NCBI RefSeq assembly: GCF_000302455.1
Contig: NZ_AMPO01000001.1
Span: 375,001 to 439,000, forward strand
Source: Methanobacterium formicicum DSM 3637
GTDB lineage: Archaea > Methanobacteriota > Methanobacteria > Methanobacteriales > Methanobacteriaceae
Direction of reading: 5' to 3'
Length of the DNA: 64,000 bases
Shown: positions 21,483 through 31,483 of the stretch, piece by piece
Layout: each line of letters starts with the position of its first letter
Position numbering within the stretch: the first letter of the stretch is position 1
Translations under genes and position numbers: made by a program
Notes under the pieces: model-generated
The model's input: the letters and a program-made list of their open reading frames with translations, nothing else
Database searches by the model: none
Told to the model about the DNA's origin: nothing

Positions 21483-22586
21483 ATGTCGAGTGAAGTGTAT
21501 TTTTCTAATTTCCGGTCCCGAAGCCAGAAAGAAAACAAGATCAGTAAAATAAAACGGTTATTTGACCGGGCAGAATTTGGAAAATTCCTAGAGAAGGATG
21601 ATCTAACTGCCATAAAACTGCACTTTGGAGAAAAAGGAAATGATGCCTACCTTAAACCCGTCCTGGTAAGTGCTGTGGTTGAAAAAACTCTGAATTATCA
21701 TGCCAAACCATTCCTAACTGATACTAACACACTTTATTATGGTAGTCGCCATAACTCAGTGGACCATCTCCAGACTGCCATAAAAAACGGTTTTGCATAC
21801 GCAGTTACCGGGGCCCCGGTGGTTATTGCTGATGGAATTCAAGGAGATAACTGGATTCGGGTAGAAGTGGGCTTGAAACATTTTCAGAAGGTCAAAATCG
21901 CAGGAGACATTGAAAACTCCGACAGTATGCTGGTTTTATCCCACTTCAAGGGACACGGCATGAGTGGGTTTGGAGGGGCAATCAAGAATCTGGCCATGGG
22001 ATGTGCATCAGCCCCTGGAAAAATTGAACAGCACCGGTGTGCTCAACCACTGATAACTGATAATTGTAACGTTTGTGGTACTTGTCTTGCTTCCTGTCCA
22101 TTATCGATCATTTCTCTGGTAGATGGTAAAGCAGTAATTGATCTGGATGCATGTGTAGCCTGCAATAACTGTCTGTCTATCTGTCCAGAATCAGCTATAG
22201 GACTGGATTTCAATTCACTAACTGAATTCATGGAAAGAATGGTGGAATACGCTTATGGGGCTGTAAAAAGTAAAAAGGGAAAAGTTGGTTACATTAACTT
22301 CCTCATGGACATTACCCCAGACTGTGATTGTGAAGCATTCAGTGATGCACCCATTGTTCCAGATATTGGAATACTGGCCTCTACCGATCCAGTGGCCCTG
22401 GATAGTGCAAGCTATGATCTGGTGAACCAGCAAGTAGGATTGGAAAATTCCTTACTTGAACATCAACACCACCGTGGAAGTGATAAATTCAGAGGAGTTT
22501 GGGAAGGTGTTAATGGGAGGGTGCTGCTGGAATATGCAGAGGAAGTGGGATTAGGTTTTCAAGAATATGAACTGATAAATTTATAA
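21483..22586 (+). CDS. DUF362 protein with two [4Fe-4S] ferredoxin motifs
   Basis: The 367-residue protein has a DUF362 domain (KLHFGEKGNDAYLKP, FLTDTNTLYYGSRHNSVDH, LSHFKGHGMSGFGGAIKNL) interrupted or followed by two cluster motifs, CNVCGTCLASCPLSII and CVACNNCLSICPESAI (about residues 195-240), then a C-terminal part with DPVALDSASYDLVNQQVG. Such fusions are widespread in methanogens and anaerobes and probably act in redox reactions, but the substrate is not known. GGAGGTTTTAA precedes the ATG. Confidence 0.88.
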   Translation: MSSEVYFSNFRSRSQKENKISKIKRLFDRAEFGKFLEKDDLTAIKLHFGEKGNDAYLKPVLVSAVVEKTLNYHAKPFLTDTNTLYYGSRHNSVDHLQTAIKNGFAYAVTGAPVVIADGIQGDNWIRVEVGLKHFQKVKIAGDIENSDSMLVLSHFKGHGMSGFGGAIKNLAMGCASAPGKIEQHRCAQPLITDNCNVCGTCLASCPLSIISLVDGKAVIDLDACVACNNCLSICPESAIGLDFNSLTEFMERMVEYAYGAVKSKKGKVGYINFLMDITPDCDCEAFSDAPIVPDIGILASTDPVALDSASYDLVNQQVGLENSLLEHQHHRGSDKFRGVWEGVNGRVLLEYAEEVGLGFQEYELINL

Positions 22587-22735
22587 GTCTTTGAGGTTAT
22601 GGATGGATTCTGAACTTGCTGAGATTATGTTGGAGTATAATCTATGAGATTATTATAAGTCAGCTATCTATTGAGATTTTATAAGTCAGATATAATTCAG
22701 ATATAATCTATTAAGATTATCGATGGGGTTAAACC
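22579..22735. repeat. degenerate short direct repeats after the DUF362 gene
   Basis: TTATAAGTC, which contains the stop of the DUF362 gene, recurs at 22581, 22653 and 22679, with interspersed ATAATCTAT-like units. The rest of the spacer to 22980 shows no gene; it ends with AGAGAGGGG ahead of the next ATG. Confidence 0.55.
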
Positions 22736-22980
22736 ATTAAAATGTACTAATTGATGAATAATCCATTAGGATATAAGTTGAGTTTATGGACAGTTTTGCT
22801 CCGGCTTCTGGAATTTTAAAGTCATAATTCTGTGTTGTTTTTTCAGGATTCAGAAATTGGACATATAAATTTTTCCATTTTTTTCCCAGAGCAATGTATT
22901 AAATAAATGATAATAAAACAGAAGTAGTAAAGTGTTAATTTTTTAATTTACATTAAATCTGGTTAAGAGAGGGGTTTTAA

Positions 22981-23511
22981 ATGGACACAGCTTACACTTG
23001 GCTGATACTAGGGATAATTGGCGCATTAATAATGTTAGGTATTCAATTTTATTCTAAACGAGTTTTAACCACCAAAAAAATAGTGGAAATAACCCTTCTA
23101 TCTTTACTGGTTGTCACAGTAGGGTTTGGTTCCATCTGGGCTGCTATTGGACATTCATTCTTTGCTAACCAGGTGGCTTCATCAATTGGATGGGCGCCGG
23201 GAAGTCCATTCCAGCAGGAAGTAGCTTTTGCCAATCTGGCATTTGGTGTTCTAGGAATTTTGTGCATCTGGATCAGAGGCAATTTCTGGACTGCTACTGT
23301 TATAGGAGTTTCCATCTTCCTCCTGGGAGATGCCCTGGGACATATAACTAACATATTTGCCACTGGTAACCAAGCTTCTGGAAATGCAGGAGCGGTTCTG
23401 GTTCTTGATATACTGGTACCAGTACTTTTAATTAGCCTTCTGGCAGTCTATAGGGTCATGGAAGAAAGGGCAGTACGCAGTGCCATTAAAAGTCTGGAGA
23501 GGTCACTTTAA
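22981..23511 (+). CDS. DUF6790-like integral membrane protein
   Basis: The 176-residue protein has about five transmembrane helices (7-27, 38-60, 80-100, 103-120, 135-157) and a short charged C-terminal end (RVMEERAVRSAIKSLERSL). GDALGHITNIFATGNQASGNAG and FANQVASSIGWAPGSPFQQEVAFAN resemble the small membrane family DUF6790. No function is established. GAGAGGGGTTTTAA precedes the ATG. The final codons and stop lie in the first unit of a tandem repeat. Confidence 0.75.
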   Translation: MDTAYTWLILGIIGALIMLGIQFYSKRVLTTKKIVEITLLSLLVVTVGFGSIWAAIGHSFFANQVASSIGWAPGSPFQQEVAFANLAFGVLGILCIWIRGNFWTATVIGVSIFLLGDALGHITNIFATGNQASGNAGAVLVLDILVPVLLISLLAVYRVMEERAVRSAIKSLERSL

Positions 23512-23575
23512 TTGGAGAGGTCACTGCAATGTGGAAGGTCACTTTATAAGAAAGTTCATTTAGAGGAAAGTTCAT
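23496..23575. repeat. tandem duplication of the DUF6790 gene's 3' end
   Basis: GGAGAGGTCAC begins at 23496 inside the gene, recurs at 23514, and a slightly diverged copy follows at about 23533. GAAAGTTCATTT is then itself doubled. The copies span the TAA at 23509-23511. Confidence 0.75.
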
Positions 23576-23646
23576 TTTATAGGAACACCAGTGGTTATGT
23601 AAGATTATTATAGTTTTAAAAAGCTTATTACAATGAGGGTTAACAT

Positions 23647-24264
23647 TTGCCGGACAAAAATGCAATAAACTCCACAGGAATCAATGCCAAGCGTATAGAA
23701 ACCCTGGTAGATGGTGTTTTCGCAATAGCCATGACCATTCTGGTCTTGGGGATTACTGTACCATCAATAGCCAACCCCACTGAAGCTGGACTTTATCAAG
23801 CTCTAATCAATCTTTTACCCAATTTTTACAGTTACTTTATCAGTTTCATTCTTCTGGCTGTTTTTTGGAGAATCAATCACAACCAGTTTAACAGGATTAA
23901 AAGAGCAGATGGCACTTTGCTGTGGATAATTATCATCTGGCTACTTTTCGTGGCATTACTCCCCTTCTCAGCCTTCTTTATAGGTGAATATGGGAATTTC
24001 CAGATTCCCAACATATTCTTCGACCTGAATCTTTTTGCCATAGGTTTTCTTTTATTCTTAAACTGGCGTCATGCACTCAACAGTGGGCTGGTGGATGGTG
24101 TTGATGATGAAATGAGAAGAACCAGTTTAAGGCTTAATTTAATACTACCAGTAATTTCTTTACTTGCATTGGGAATTACATTTTTCCCCTTTATGAAAGA
24201 AGTGGGATATGCTTGGTCAAGTCTGATTTATCTTATTATCACCTTACTGAAACGTTTTTACTAA
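23647..24264 (+). CDS. TMEM175-like (DUF1211) membrane protein
   Basis: The third TMEM175-like gene of the window, 205 residues. The first helix reads RIETLVDGVFAIAMTILVL, with the conserved Arg and Asp-Gly-Val-Phe-Ala-Ile-Ala pattern; about five more helices follow, ending in LIYLIITLLKRFY. The proposed start is TTG at 23647, with GAGGG nine bases upstream; no ATG is available before the first helix. The family forms potassium-permeable channels. It is not adjacent to the other two copies and is more diverged from them than they are from each other. Confidence 0.82.
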   Translation: MPDKNAINSTGINAKRIETLVDGVFAIAMTILVLGITVPSIANPTEAGLYQALINLLPNFYSYFISFILLAVFWRINHNQFNRIKRADGTLLWIIIIWLLFVALLPFSAFFIGEYGNFQIPNIFFDLNLFAIGFLLFLNWRHALNSGLVDGVDDEMRRTSLRLNLILPVISLLALGITFFPFMKEVGYAWSSLIYLIITLLKRFY

Positions 24265-24504
24265 AGTATTATGGATACTATTTTGAGTAGATCAAATCAG
24301 ATGGTTAATATTGTAATCAGGTGTATAATCAATTAAAAATTAGATTTATAATTCACTGCAATTTATAAATCAGGAAATAATGGATTAAAATCAGTGGATA
24401 TTAATGGATTAGGATTATTGATACAAATTAAATATTGATACAAATTAAAATCAATATCATCTATCAGTCAATCGTTACACATTATAAATCAATATCATCT
24501 ATAG
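24265..24504. other. spacer with short AT-rich direct repeats
   Basis: No gene is visible. ATTGATACAAATTAAA occurs twice around 24418-24450 and AATCAATATCATCTAT twice around 24450-24502, the second copy ending at the stop of the HAD gene. Confidence 0.5.
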
Positions 24505-25311
24505 TTAAAAATCGATATCCAGGATCTCTTTAATATTACCTACCACAACATCAGCCGCATCGAAAACTTTTTGGGGTGTTTCTTCAGCTTGTTGTGTGGT
24601 TAAAACACCAACATCTGCTTCTTCAAGTGCAAGGATGTCATTGGCACTGTTACCTACCATCATCACCCGATACCTACTTTTAAGTCCGGCCACAATTTCC
24701 TTTTTTCTCCAGGAATCTGCAGTCCCGAAAACATTTTCTGAGGGAATGTGGATGAAACTGGCCAGCTCCTCCAGGGACTTCATCCTGTCTCCTGAGGCCA
24801 CGTAAATATGGAATGATCGTTTTTTGAGTTCTTCCACCACCTCTGGAACTTCCGGGAATATTTTACCTCCGGCAGTGATGGTGAATTCTATGTGCCCGGT
24901 TCTGGTGTTCATTATAAATCCAGATCCACTGCATATCTGCACGTTATAATCTTTTTCAACCACGGCTTGAATTGTATCCTGGATATCGCTAATTTTAACG
25001 TTTTCATTTTGAATGAGAGTTAACACATCCTCTTTCTGGATATCTGAAGATGAATAACTTATATCAAAGGGCACTTTGTTCCGTGTTATGAATTGATGGA
25101 TGGTTTGATTGGGTCTGGCATTTACCAGGCAGGTGGAAGGGTCTGTTTGAAGGACTACCAGGGCTCTATATGGATCTTTATCAACTAAGTCAATTGAACT
25201 GGTGTTATCATGGATAAATCCACTATTAATATCCTTAATGGCTCTGTACCTTGAAATTAAGGTTCCGGAGTTATCGAAAACAACAGCTTTCATGGTTTTA
25301 TAATACTCCAT
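24505..25311 (-). CDS. soluble P-type-ATPase-like HAD protein (MJ0968-type)
   Basis: The HAD-fold protein (262-268 residues, depending on which of two ATGs is used) has motif I as FDNSGTL. The nucleophile Asp is followed by Ser-Gly-Thr as in the DKTGT of P-type ATPases, instead of the second Asp of ordinary HAD phosphatases. Motif II is VASGDR, the lysine is in RKKEIVAGLK, and motif III is MVGNSANDILAL, where GDGxND is expected, so one acidic residue is Asn. It resembles the archaeal soluble P-type-ATPase-like protein MJ0968 along its whole length, with no membrane segments. The physiological substrate is unknown. Confidence 0.85.
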   Translation of the reverse strand: MEYYKTMKAVVFDNSGTLISRYRAIKDINSGFIHDNTSSIDLVDKDPYRALVVLQTDPSTCLVNARPNQTIHQFITRNKVPFDISYSSSDIQKEDVLTLIQNENVKISDIQDTIQAVVEKDYNVQICSGSGFIMNTRTGHIEFTITAGGKIFPEVPEVVEELKKRSFHIYVASGDRMKSLEELASFIHIPSENVFGTADSWRKKEIVAGLKSRYRVMMVGNSANDILALEEADVGVLTTQQAEETPQKVFDAADVVVGNIKEILDIDF

Positions 25312-25409
25312 CGTGACTTAAATAATTACAATTTATTGAAAATTCACAATTCAAAAATTATCATTTTCTATATTCTATCCTGTTCATAATGAGGGTATTA
25401 GTCCTTAAT

Positions 25410-26042
25410 TCAGGTTATTAAAGTGGAGTAGATGAAATAAACTCCTAATAATACCAGAAAAATACCACAAATCATCATCATGATCCGGTAACGCTTACCT
25501 GGGAGCACACCTCTTCCCTTGCTGGTGAAAAAAGACACTATACTGTACCAGCTGAGATCCGCCCCCCAGTGGCCCACCAGGAAACTCAAAACTCCTATGA
25601 TTCCAGCTAATTCTATTCCCTTAAGCATGAAGGCCCAGCCCACAGTGGCCCACCAGAGGTAGAAGTAGGGATTGGTTACACTGGTAATTATTCCACTTAA
25701 AACTGATCCCCTTTTTTCTATTGGCTCACCATCTCCCGGAATCTCCTCTGGCACAGGGGATCTGGCAATGCTGTAACCAATGTAGATAAGCATCACTCCT
25801 CCCACTCCTCCGATGATCATGGTCACCCACTGGGACCCAATAACCCAGCCCAGGCCCAGAACCAGGAGTATTATCAGGGTTGTCTCTGCAATGACATGTC
25901 CCAGAACTACCAGTGGTCCGGCTCGAGATCCCTTCTTAAGGGAATCAGAGATGGTAACAGTTAACATTGGTCCGGGGACCATTGCACCTGATAAACCCAC
26001 CCAAAAAGAGGCTGCTGCAAATAAAATAACTTCTATCCACAT
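25410..26042 (-). CDS. LysE-family translocator
   Basis: The 210-residue protein has six predicted helices and the LysE/RhtB signature GLSGAMVPGPMLTVTISDSLKKGSRAG near the N-terminus, followed by GHVIAETTLIILLVLGLG and ITSVTNPYFYLWWATVGW. Family members export amino acids or other small metabolites. The WGADLSWYSIVSFFTSKGR segment is typical of archaeal members. No regulator gene is adjacent and the substrate cannot be predicted. Confidence 0.87.
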   Translation of the reverse strand: MWIEVILFAAASFWVGLSGAMVPGPMLTVTISDSLKKGSRAGPLVVLGHVIAETTLIILLVLGLGWVIGSQWVTMIIGGVGGVMLIYIGYSIARSPVPEEIPGDGEPIEKRGSVLSGIITSVTNPYFYLWWATVGWAFMLKGIELAGIIGVLSFLVGHWGADLSWYSIVSFFTSKGRGVLPGKRYRIMMMICGIFLVLLGVYFIYSTLIT

Positions 26043-26339
26043 TTAAATCAAACAAATCAATTAATTTGAATTTTAAATCATTTTTAGAGAATAATAATTT
26101 TTAGAGTTAGTAGAATCATGTCAGGATTCTAACGATAAATGAGTTTTAGAAACATAAATACTATTCTTGATTCTTCAATAAGTATTTAATCATTAATAAG
26201 TTTTAAATCCTCTAATTTTCATCCATTAATCTTGTAATAATGATGAATATTGAATTATGGTGTCCGGTTCAATTGTAAGATATAATATAATCTATATCAT
26301 CTCATTATTAACTGAAAAACCCTTCAATAATGGTATTAA
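26043..26339. other. AT-rich spacer without a visible gene
   Basis: This 297-bp stretch contains no open frame with a ribosome site. It presumably holds the promoter of the LysE gene and the 3' end of the small minus-strand gene at 26340-26504. Confidence 0.4.
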
Positions 26340-26504
26340 TTAATATCTGGGTTGGTTCAGCACATCTATGATCCGGGATAACTGCTGGTCTATATCTTCA
26401 ATCTGGTCATCTGTGAGGGATCGGGTTCTGGATAAGAACCGGAAGCGTTCGTATACATGGCCCATTTTATTCAGGACTTCGCTTCGATTTACTTTCTGGT
26501 ACAT
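26340..26504 (-). CDS. small helical protein (54 aa), unknown
   Basis: A short reading frame of 54 codons plus stop, starting at ATG 26504 with GGTGAT four bases upstream; an alternative ATG lies two codons earlier. The product, MYQKVNRSEVLNKMGHVYER and onward to DVLNQPRY, is charged and predicted to be two helices joined by SRTRSLTDDQ. The pattern (helix, Ser-Leu-Thr-Asp-x-x-Ile, helix with D-Q-Q-L) loosely resembles Spo0E-like small regulators, but their SQELD motif is not exact, so this is only a suggestion. Codon use and the ribosome site favour a real gene. It stands alone, 100 bp beyond the ornithine-cyclodeaminase-like gene. Confidence 0.6.
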   Translation of the reverse strand: MYQKVNRSEVLNKMGHVYERFRFLSRTRSLTDDQIEDIDQQLSRIIDVLNQPRY

Positions 26505-26606
26505 TCGCATCACCAGAACTAGATTGAACTTTCAAACCTATATATCTTACTAAATGGGAGAGGTTACACTTCCAAACCTCTGTAAAAAGTAAATAATGGA
26601 TTTTAA

Positions 26607-27590
26607 TTAACTTATAAAGTCAAAATCCATTCCAACACCCTGTTCTCTGGCTCTGCGGTAGATGAGTCCTGCAGTTACCACATCCTGAACTGCCAGGCCA
26701 GTGGAGTCAAAAATGGTGATTTCATCTCCTTCTCTGCCGGTTTCTTTTCCAATGACCACATCACCCAGTTTGGCATGGATGTCCTTCTGTTTAATGACTC
26801 CCTGGGAAACAGGTACGTTGATTTCCCCGCTGTGGCTGGCCTGATCCCATGAATCAATAATAATCCTTGACTTTAAGAGTAACCGGGTTTCTAATTCCTG
26901 TTTGCTGGGAGCATCGGCACCCATGGCGTTGATATGGGTTCCGGGACTGATCCAGTCGGCACTGATCAGTGGCTTCCGTGAGGGGGTGGTGGTTACAATC
27001 ACGTCAACATTCTTCACAGCTTCTTGGGCAGTTTCAACGGCTTCAACATCAAAACCATAGAGTTTTGATGCGGTTTTAGCAAAATTGGTCCGGGTACTGC
27101 AGGTTCTGCAGAAAACCTTGGCCTTTGTAATATCCATAACTTCGTTCAGGGCCATTAACTGGGTGCAAGCCTGTTTTCCAGCACCGATTATTCCTAAAGT
27201 CTCAGAGTCTGGCCGGGCAAGATATTTGGTGGCCACTCCTGCTGCTGCTCCGGTCCGCAGGTCTGTTATTAGGGTTCCATCCATGACTGCCAGGGGGAAG
27301 CCAGTTGCTGGATCTACCAGCTCAATGACTGCCATTACCGTGGGTAACTGGTGCTCCAGGGGATTTTTAGGATGCACATTCACGCATTTAACTCCTGCTT
27401 CTTCACTGCTCCGTACGTAACATGGCATGATCCTGAGATCTCCTTCGTGGAAAAATAGGTACTCCTTGGCAGGCATCTGCACATCACGCTCTGCGTAGGC
27501 CTTAAAAGCGGTTTCAACTGATTCAACAACTTCTTTCATGTTAATAAGTTTTTTAATCTCGCTTTGTTTTAGTATAAGAGTTCCAGACAT
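26607..27590 (-). CDS. ornithine cyclodeaminase / archaeal alanine dehydrogenase family protein
   Basis: The 327-residue protein of the OCD/mu-crystallin family has an N-terminal substrate domain (MPAKEYLFFHEGDLRIMPCYV with the catalytic Lys region, VMDGTLITDLRTGAAAGVATKYLA) and a Rossmann domain with GIIGAGKQACTQL. Archaeal members convert pyruvate and ammonia to alanine with NADH, or cyclise ornithine to proline; the sequence alone does not separate them. HINAMGADAPSKQEL is a family-typical segment. AGAGGTG precedes the ATG. It has no operon partner. Confidence 0.9.
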   Translation of the reverse strand: MSGTLILKQSEIKKLINMKEVVESVETAFKAYAERDVQMPAKEYLFFHEGDLRIMPCYVRSSEEAGVKCVNVHPKNPLEHQLPTVMAVIELVDPATGFPLAVMDGTLITDLRTGAAAGVATKYLARPDSETLGIIGAGKQACTQLMALNEVMDITKAKVFCRTCSTRTNFAKTASKLYGFDVEAVETAQEAVKNVDVIVTTTPSRKPLISADWISPGTHINAMGADAPSKQELETRLLLKSRIIIDSWDQASHSGEINVPVSQGVIKQKDIHAKLGDVVIGKETGREGDEITIFDSTGLAVQDVVTAGLIYRRAREQGVGMDFDFIS

Positions 27591-27856
27591 GTTTGCACCT
27601 CTTAGATTAAACTATTAATCAAAAAAATAATAAAACACTTCTTATATGGTCAAATTCTTGAATAATCAACGGTTTTTTTAGATGGGATTTGACTGTGGAT
27701 ATTATGATGGGAGAAACATTTAACTTTAACTATTTGTGCATATAAGAACACTTTTTAGGAAATAAGGGGGGCATAGGGATTTTAATAAGCTCCACTACAT
27801 AAAAGCAGATAAGAAATCACTTCACCTGTATTTAACAAAAAAATCTTAAAAAGAAA

Positions 27857-28639
27857 ATGACTGATTTAAGCAAACGTTTCTGGGAAATAGATGTCCTGAG
27901 AGGCCTGGCAATACTGATGATGATAACCTATCATCTGGTCTTTGATCTTACTTTCTTTGGGATATTCTCATTTAGCGTTTCATCGGGTATTTGGTGGTGG
28001 TTCGCCAGGACAACTGCCTTCATATTCCTGTTCCTGGTTGGGATTTCCCTTACCCTGAGCTACACCCGGGCAGAGCGCATTGATTCTCAACAGGAAAAAA
28101 AGAGTCTTTTCCCAAAATATCTCAAAAGGGGAGTTAAAATATTTTCATTGGGGTTATTAATCACCCTGGTAACATGGATTTTCATACCCGCGGATTTCAT
28201 AGTTTTTGGAGTACTGCATTTCATTGGAATAGCAATAATCCTGGAATATCCATTTTTAAAGAAAAAATACACCAACCTAATTCTTGGAATTATTTTCATA
28301 TTTAGTGGTTTTTTCCTGGCCCAGTTCACAGTCAGCTACCCCTGGCTGTTATGGTTAGGTTTAAAACCTGCCGAATTTGTAACCGTGGATTACTTCCCCT
28401 TACTACCCTGGTTGGGAGTGGTTTCTCTGGGTCTTTTTGCAGGGAAAACACTTTATCCTAATTATGAAAGGAGATATCACCTTCCTGAACTTTCTAAAAA
28501 CCTATTTACAGGGATATTCAGCTTCTTAGGTCGGCATTCACTACTGATTTATCTCATACATCAGCCCATTCTTATATTGATACTGTACCTCATGGGTGTA
28601 CTTGATCTGGGAAATTTATTTCAGTTTATAAATGCATAG
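27857..28639 (+). CDS. DUF1624 (heparan-alpha-glucosaminide N-acetyltransferase-like) membrane protein
   Basis: The 260-residue protein has seven or more transmembrane helices. It begins RFWEIDVLRGLAILMMITYHLVFDL, the family signature with the putative active His after Thr-Tyr, and later has VDYFPLLPWLGVVSLGLFAGK and FLGRHSLLIYLIHQP. The eukaryotic relative transfers acetyl groups across the lysosomal membrane; archaeal members are thought to acylate surface glycans, which is inference. There is no clear ribosome site at the ATG (AAAAAGAAAATG). Confidence 0.85.
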   Translation: MTDLSKRFWEIDVLRGLAILMMITYHLVFDLTFFGIFSFSVSSGIWWWFARTTAFIFLFLVGISLTLSYTRAERIDSQQEKKSLFPKYLKRGVKIFSLGLLITLVTWIFIPADFIVFGVLHFIGIAIILEYPFLKKKYTNLILGIIFIFSGFFLAQFTVSYPWLLWLGLKPAEFVTVDYFPLLPWLGVVSLGLFAGKTLYPNYERRYHLPELSKNLFTGIFSFLGRHSLLIYLIHQPILILILYLMGVLDLGNLFQFINA

Positions 28640-28853
28640 TAAACGCATTGTAAAACAGCATATACCTACCTACCTTGTATAATAACCATACCCTAATTAC
28701 TCAGCATATAACCTTACCTAATAACTCAGCATAATTAAAGTGCAGATTAATGGAGTAAACTGTGGAATTTGGGTAAATGGTAAATCAAATGGAAAACTGG
28801 GGTCCTTAATTAAAATTAATTAAAAATTATTAGTAAATTCAGGGGAGGGGCAT

Positions 28854-29489
28854 ATGCCCTATTTAATCTGTGAAGATTGTGGAAATTATTATGAACTGGA
28901 AGAAGGGGAATCTCCTGAAGATTTCCAACTGGAATGTGATTGTGGAGGTGAGTTAGGTTACTACTCAACCAAATATGATTACTATAAAAACCACAGGACT
29001 AATCAGGATTCTAAAATCAAACCGGAGCAGGACTCTACTGAAAATAAGGAAAATTTAAATAAAGGATTTTTTAGTAATCTAGATGCTCAATCAAAGGGTT
29101 TTATTGCAGTTGGCGTATTTGGGGTTATTATTTTAATCTTGCTATTTGGTTTATCCGGAATATCTTCTTCAATAAGTCCATCTTACCTGGATATGATGCC
29201 TCCTGAAATTCAGGCAGCTCAAGCCCCTGTATTGGTGGTATTGTATGCTCCAAGATGTTCGGCCTGCAGGCAATTTGAGTCAGAAACTCTCAGCAACCCG
29301 GATGTTCAGCAAAAGTTATCTGCATATTCAGTTATGAAAATAAACGTCGACAGCAGTCCAGAACAGGCCAGTCGTTTTAATTCCAATGTTATTCCCACCT
29401 TGGTACTCCTTGATGCTGATGGTAAAGAAATACGTAGAAACGTGGGTTACATGACTGCCAGTGATTTTATAAAGTTCTTAAAAACATAG
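28854..29489 (+). CDS. membrane protein with zinc ribbon and thioredoxin domain
   Basis: The 211-residue protein has an N-terminal zinc ribbon with C6, C9, C28 and C30 (YLICEDCGNYYEL ... LECDCGGELG), a charged linker, one transmembrane helix (about 82-103, FIAVGVFGVIILILLFGLSG) and a C-terminal thioredoxin-like domain with APRCSACRQFE (C135, C138) and the cis-proline loop NVIPTLVLL. The layout suggests a cytoplasmic ribbon and an extracytoplasmic thiol-disulfide domain. GGGGAGGGG precedes the ATG. The CSAC active site differs from the common CGPC. No partner gene is adjacent. Confidence 0.85.
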   Translation: MPYLICEDCGNYYELEEGESPEDFQLECDCGGELGYYSTKYDYYKNHRTNQDSKIKPEQDSTENKENLNKGFFSNLDAQSKGFIAVGVFGVIILILLFGLSGISSSISPSYLDMMPPEIQAAQAPVLVVLYAPRCSACRQFESETLSNPDVQQKLSAYSVMKINVDSSPEQASRFNSNVIPTLVLLDADGKEIRRNVGYMTASDFIKFLKT

Positions 29490-29873
29490 GGTGTGATTTT
29501 TCGGGAAATAGAGATTCCTGATAACATTTCTTCCTGATGATTAGTTCATACATGATAGGTCCTAAGTGAGATATTCCCTATATGATATGTTTTTGTGTAA
29601 GATGAGTTTCTAAATGGAAGATAAGTTTCCCTAGACGACAGAAATTCTCTAAAAGACAGATTTTTCCTCGATAAAATCAGAATGAATTTATAAAAACAGT
29701 ACATAGCCGTATGTGGATCTTAATTATTTTCATTTTTAACCCAACAGAAAGGGTAAATATCTTGGTAATGGTAAATATAATAAGATTAATTTTCTAAATC
29801 AATGATGGTAATGATTAACTAGATGGGTACATTACAGGTACAGATCCGCTACTCACACACTTTAGGTGGGAAT
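29490..29873. other. AT-rich spacer upstream of gatA
   Basis: No gene is visible in these 384 bases. The first part has degenerate repeats of the form GATA(A/G)GT(T/C)CC and AGACGACAG/AAAAGACAG. The last 20 bases hold TTAGGTGGG, the ribosome site of gatA. Confidence 0.45.
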
Positions 29874-31250
<1,377 letters not shown>

Positions 31251-31331
31251 CTATTGCTGATTATTTTTTTATTATTTTTTTAATTCCAAATCAATTCAAA
31301 CTCAATTATGTGGATACAAATCATTGGAGTA

Positions 31332-31464
31332 AATTAGAAATCCCTAAAGTAATTAGAAATCCCTAAAGTAATTAGAAATCCCTAAAGTAATTAGAAATCC
31401 CTAAAGTAATTAGAAATCCCTAAAGTAATTAGAAATTCTTAAAGAAATTAGAAATCCTTAAAGT
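31332..31464. repeat. seven 19-bp tandem repeats upstream of the CobB/CobQ-like gene
   Basis: AATTAGAAATCCCTAAAGT is repeated five times exactly (31332-31426), then twice with changes (31427-31445 and 31446-31464). The array ends 19 bp before the start codon of the downstream gene, so it occupies the region where its promoter or leader must lie. There are no spacers, so it is not CRISPR. Confidence 0.92.
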
Positions 31465-31483
31465 AAAACAGTTGTGGATCCCA

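Noticed and set aside
31332..31464. Possible CRISPR array (19-bp direct repeats)
   Set aside because: The units follow each other directly without spacers, and there are no cas genes nearby.
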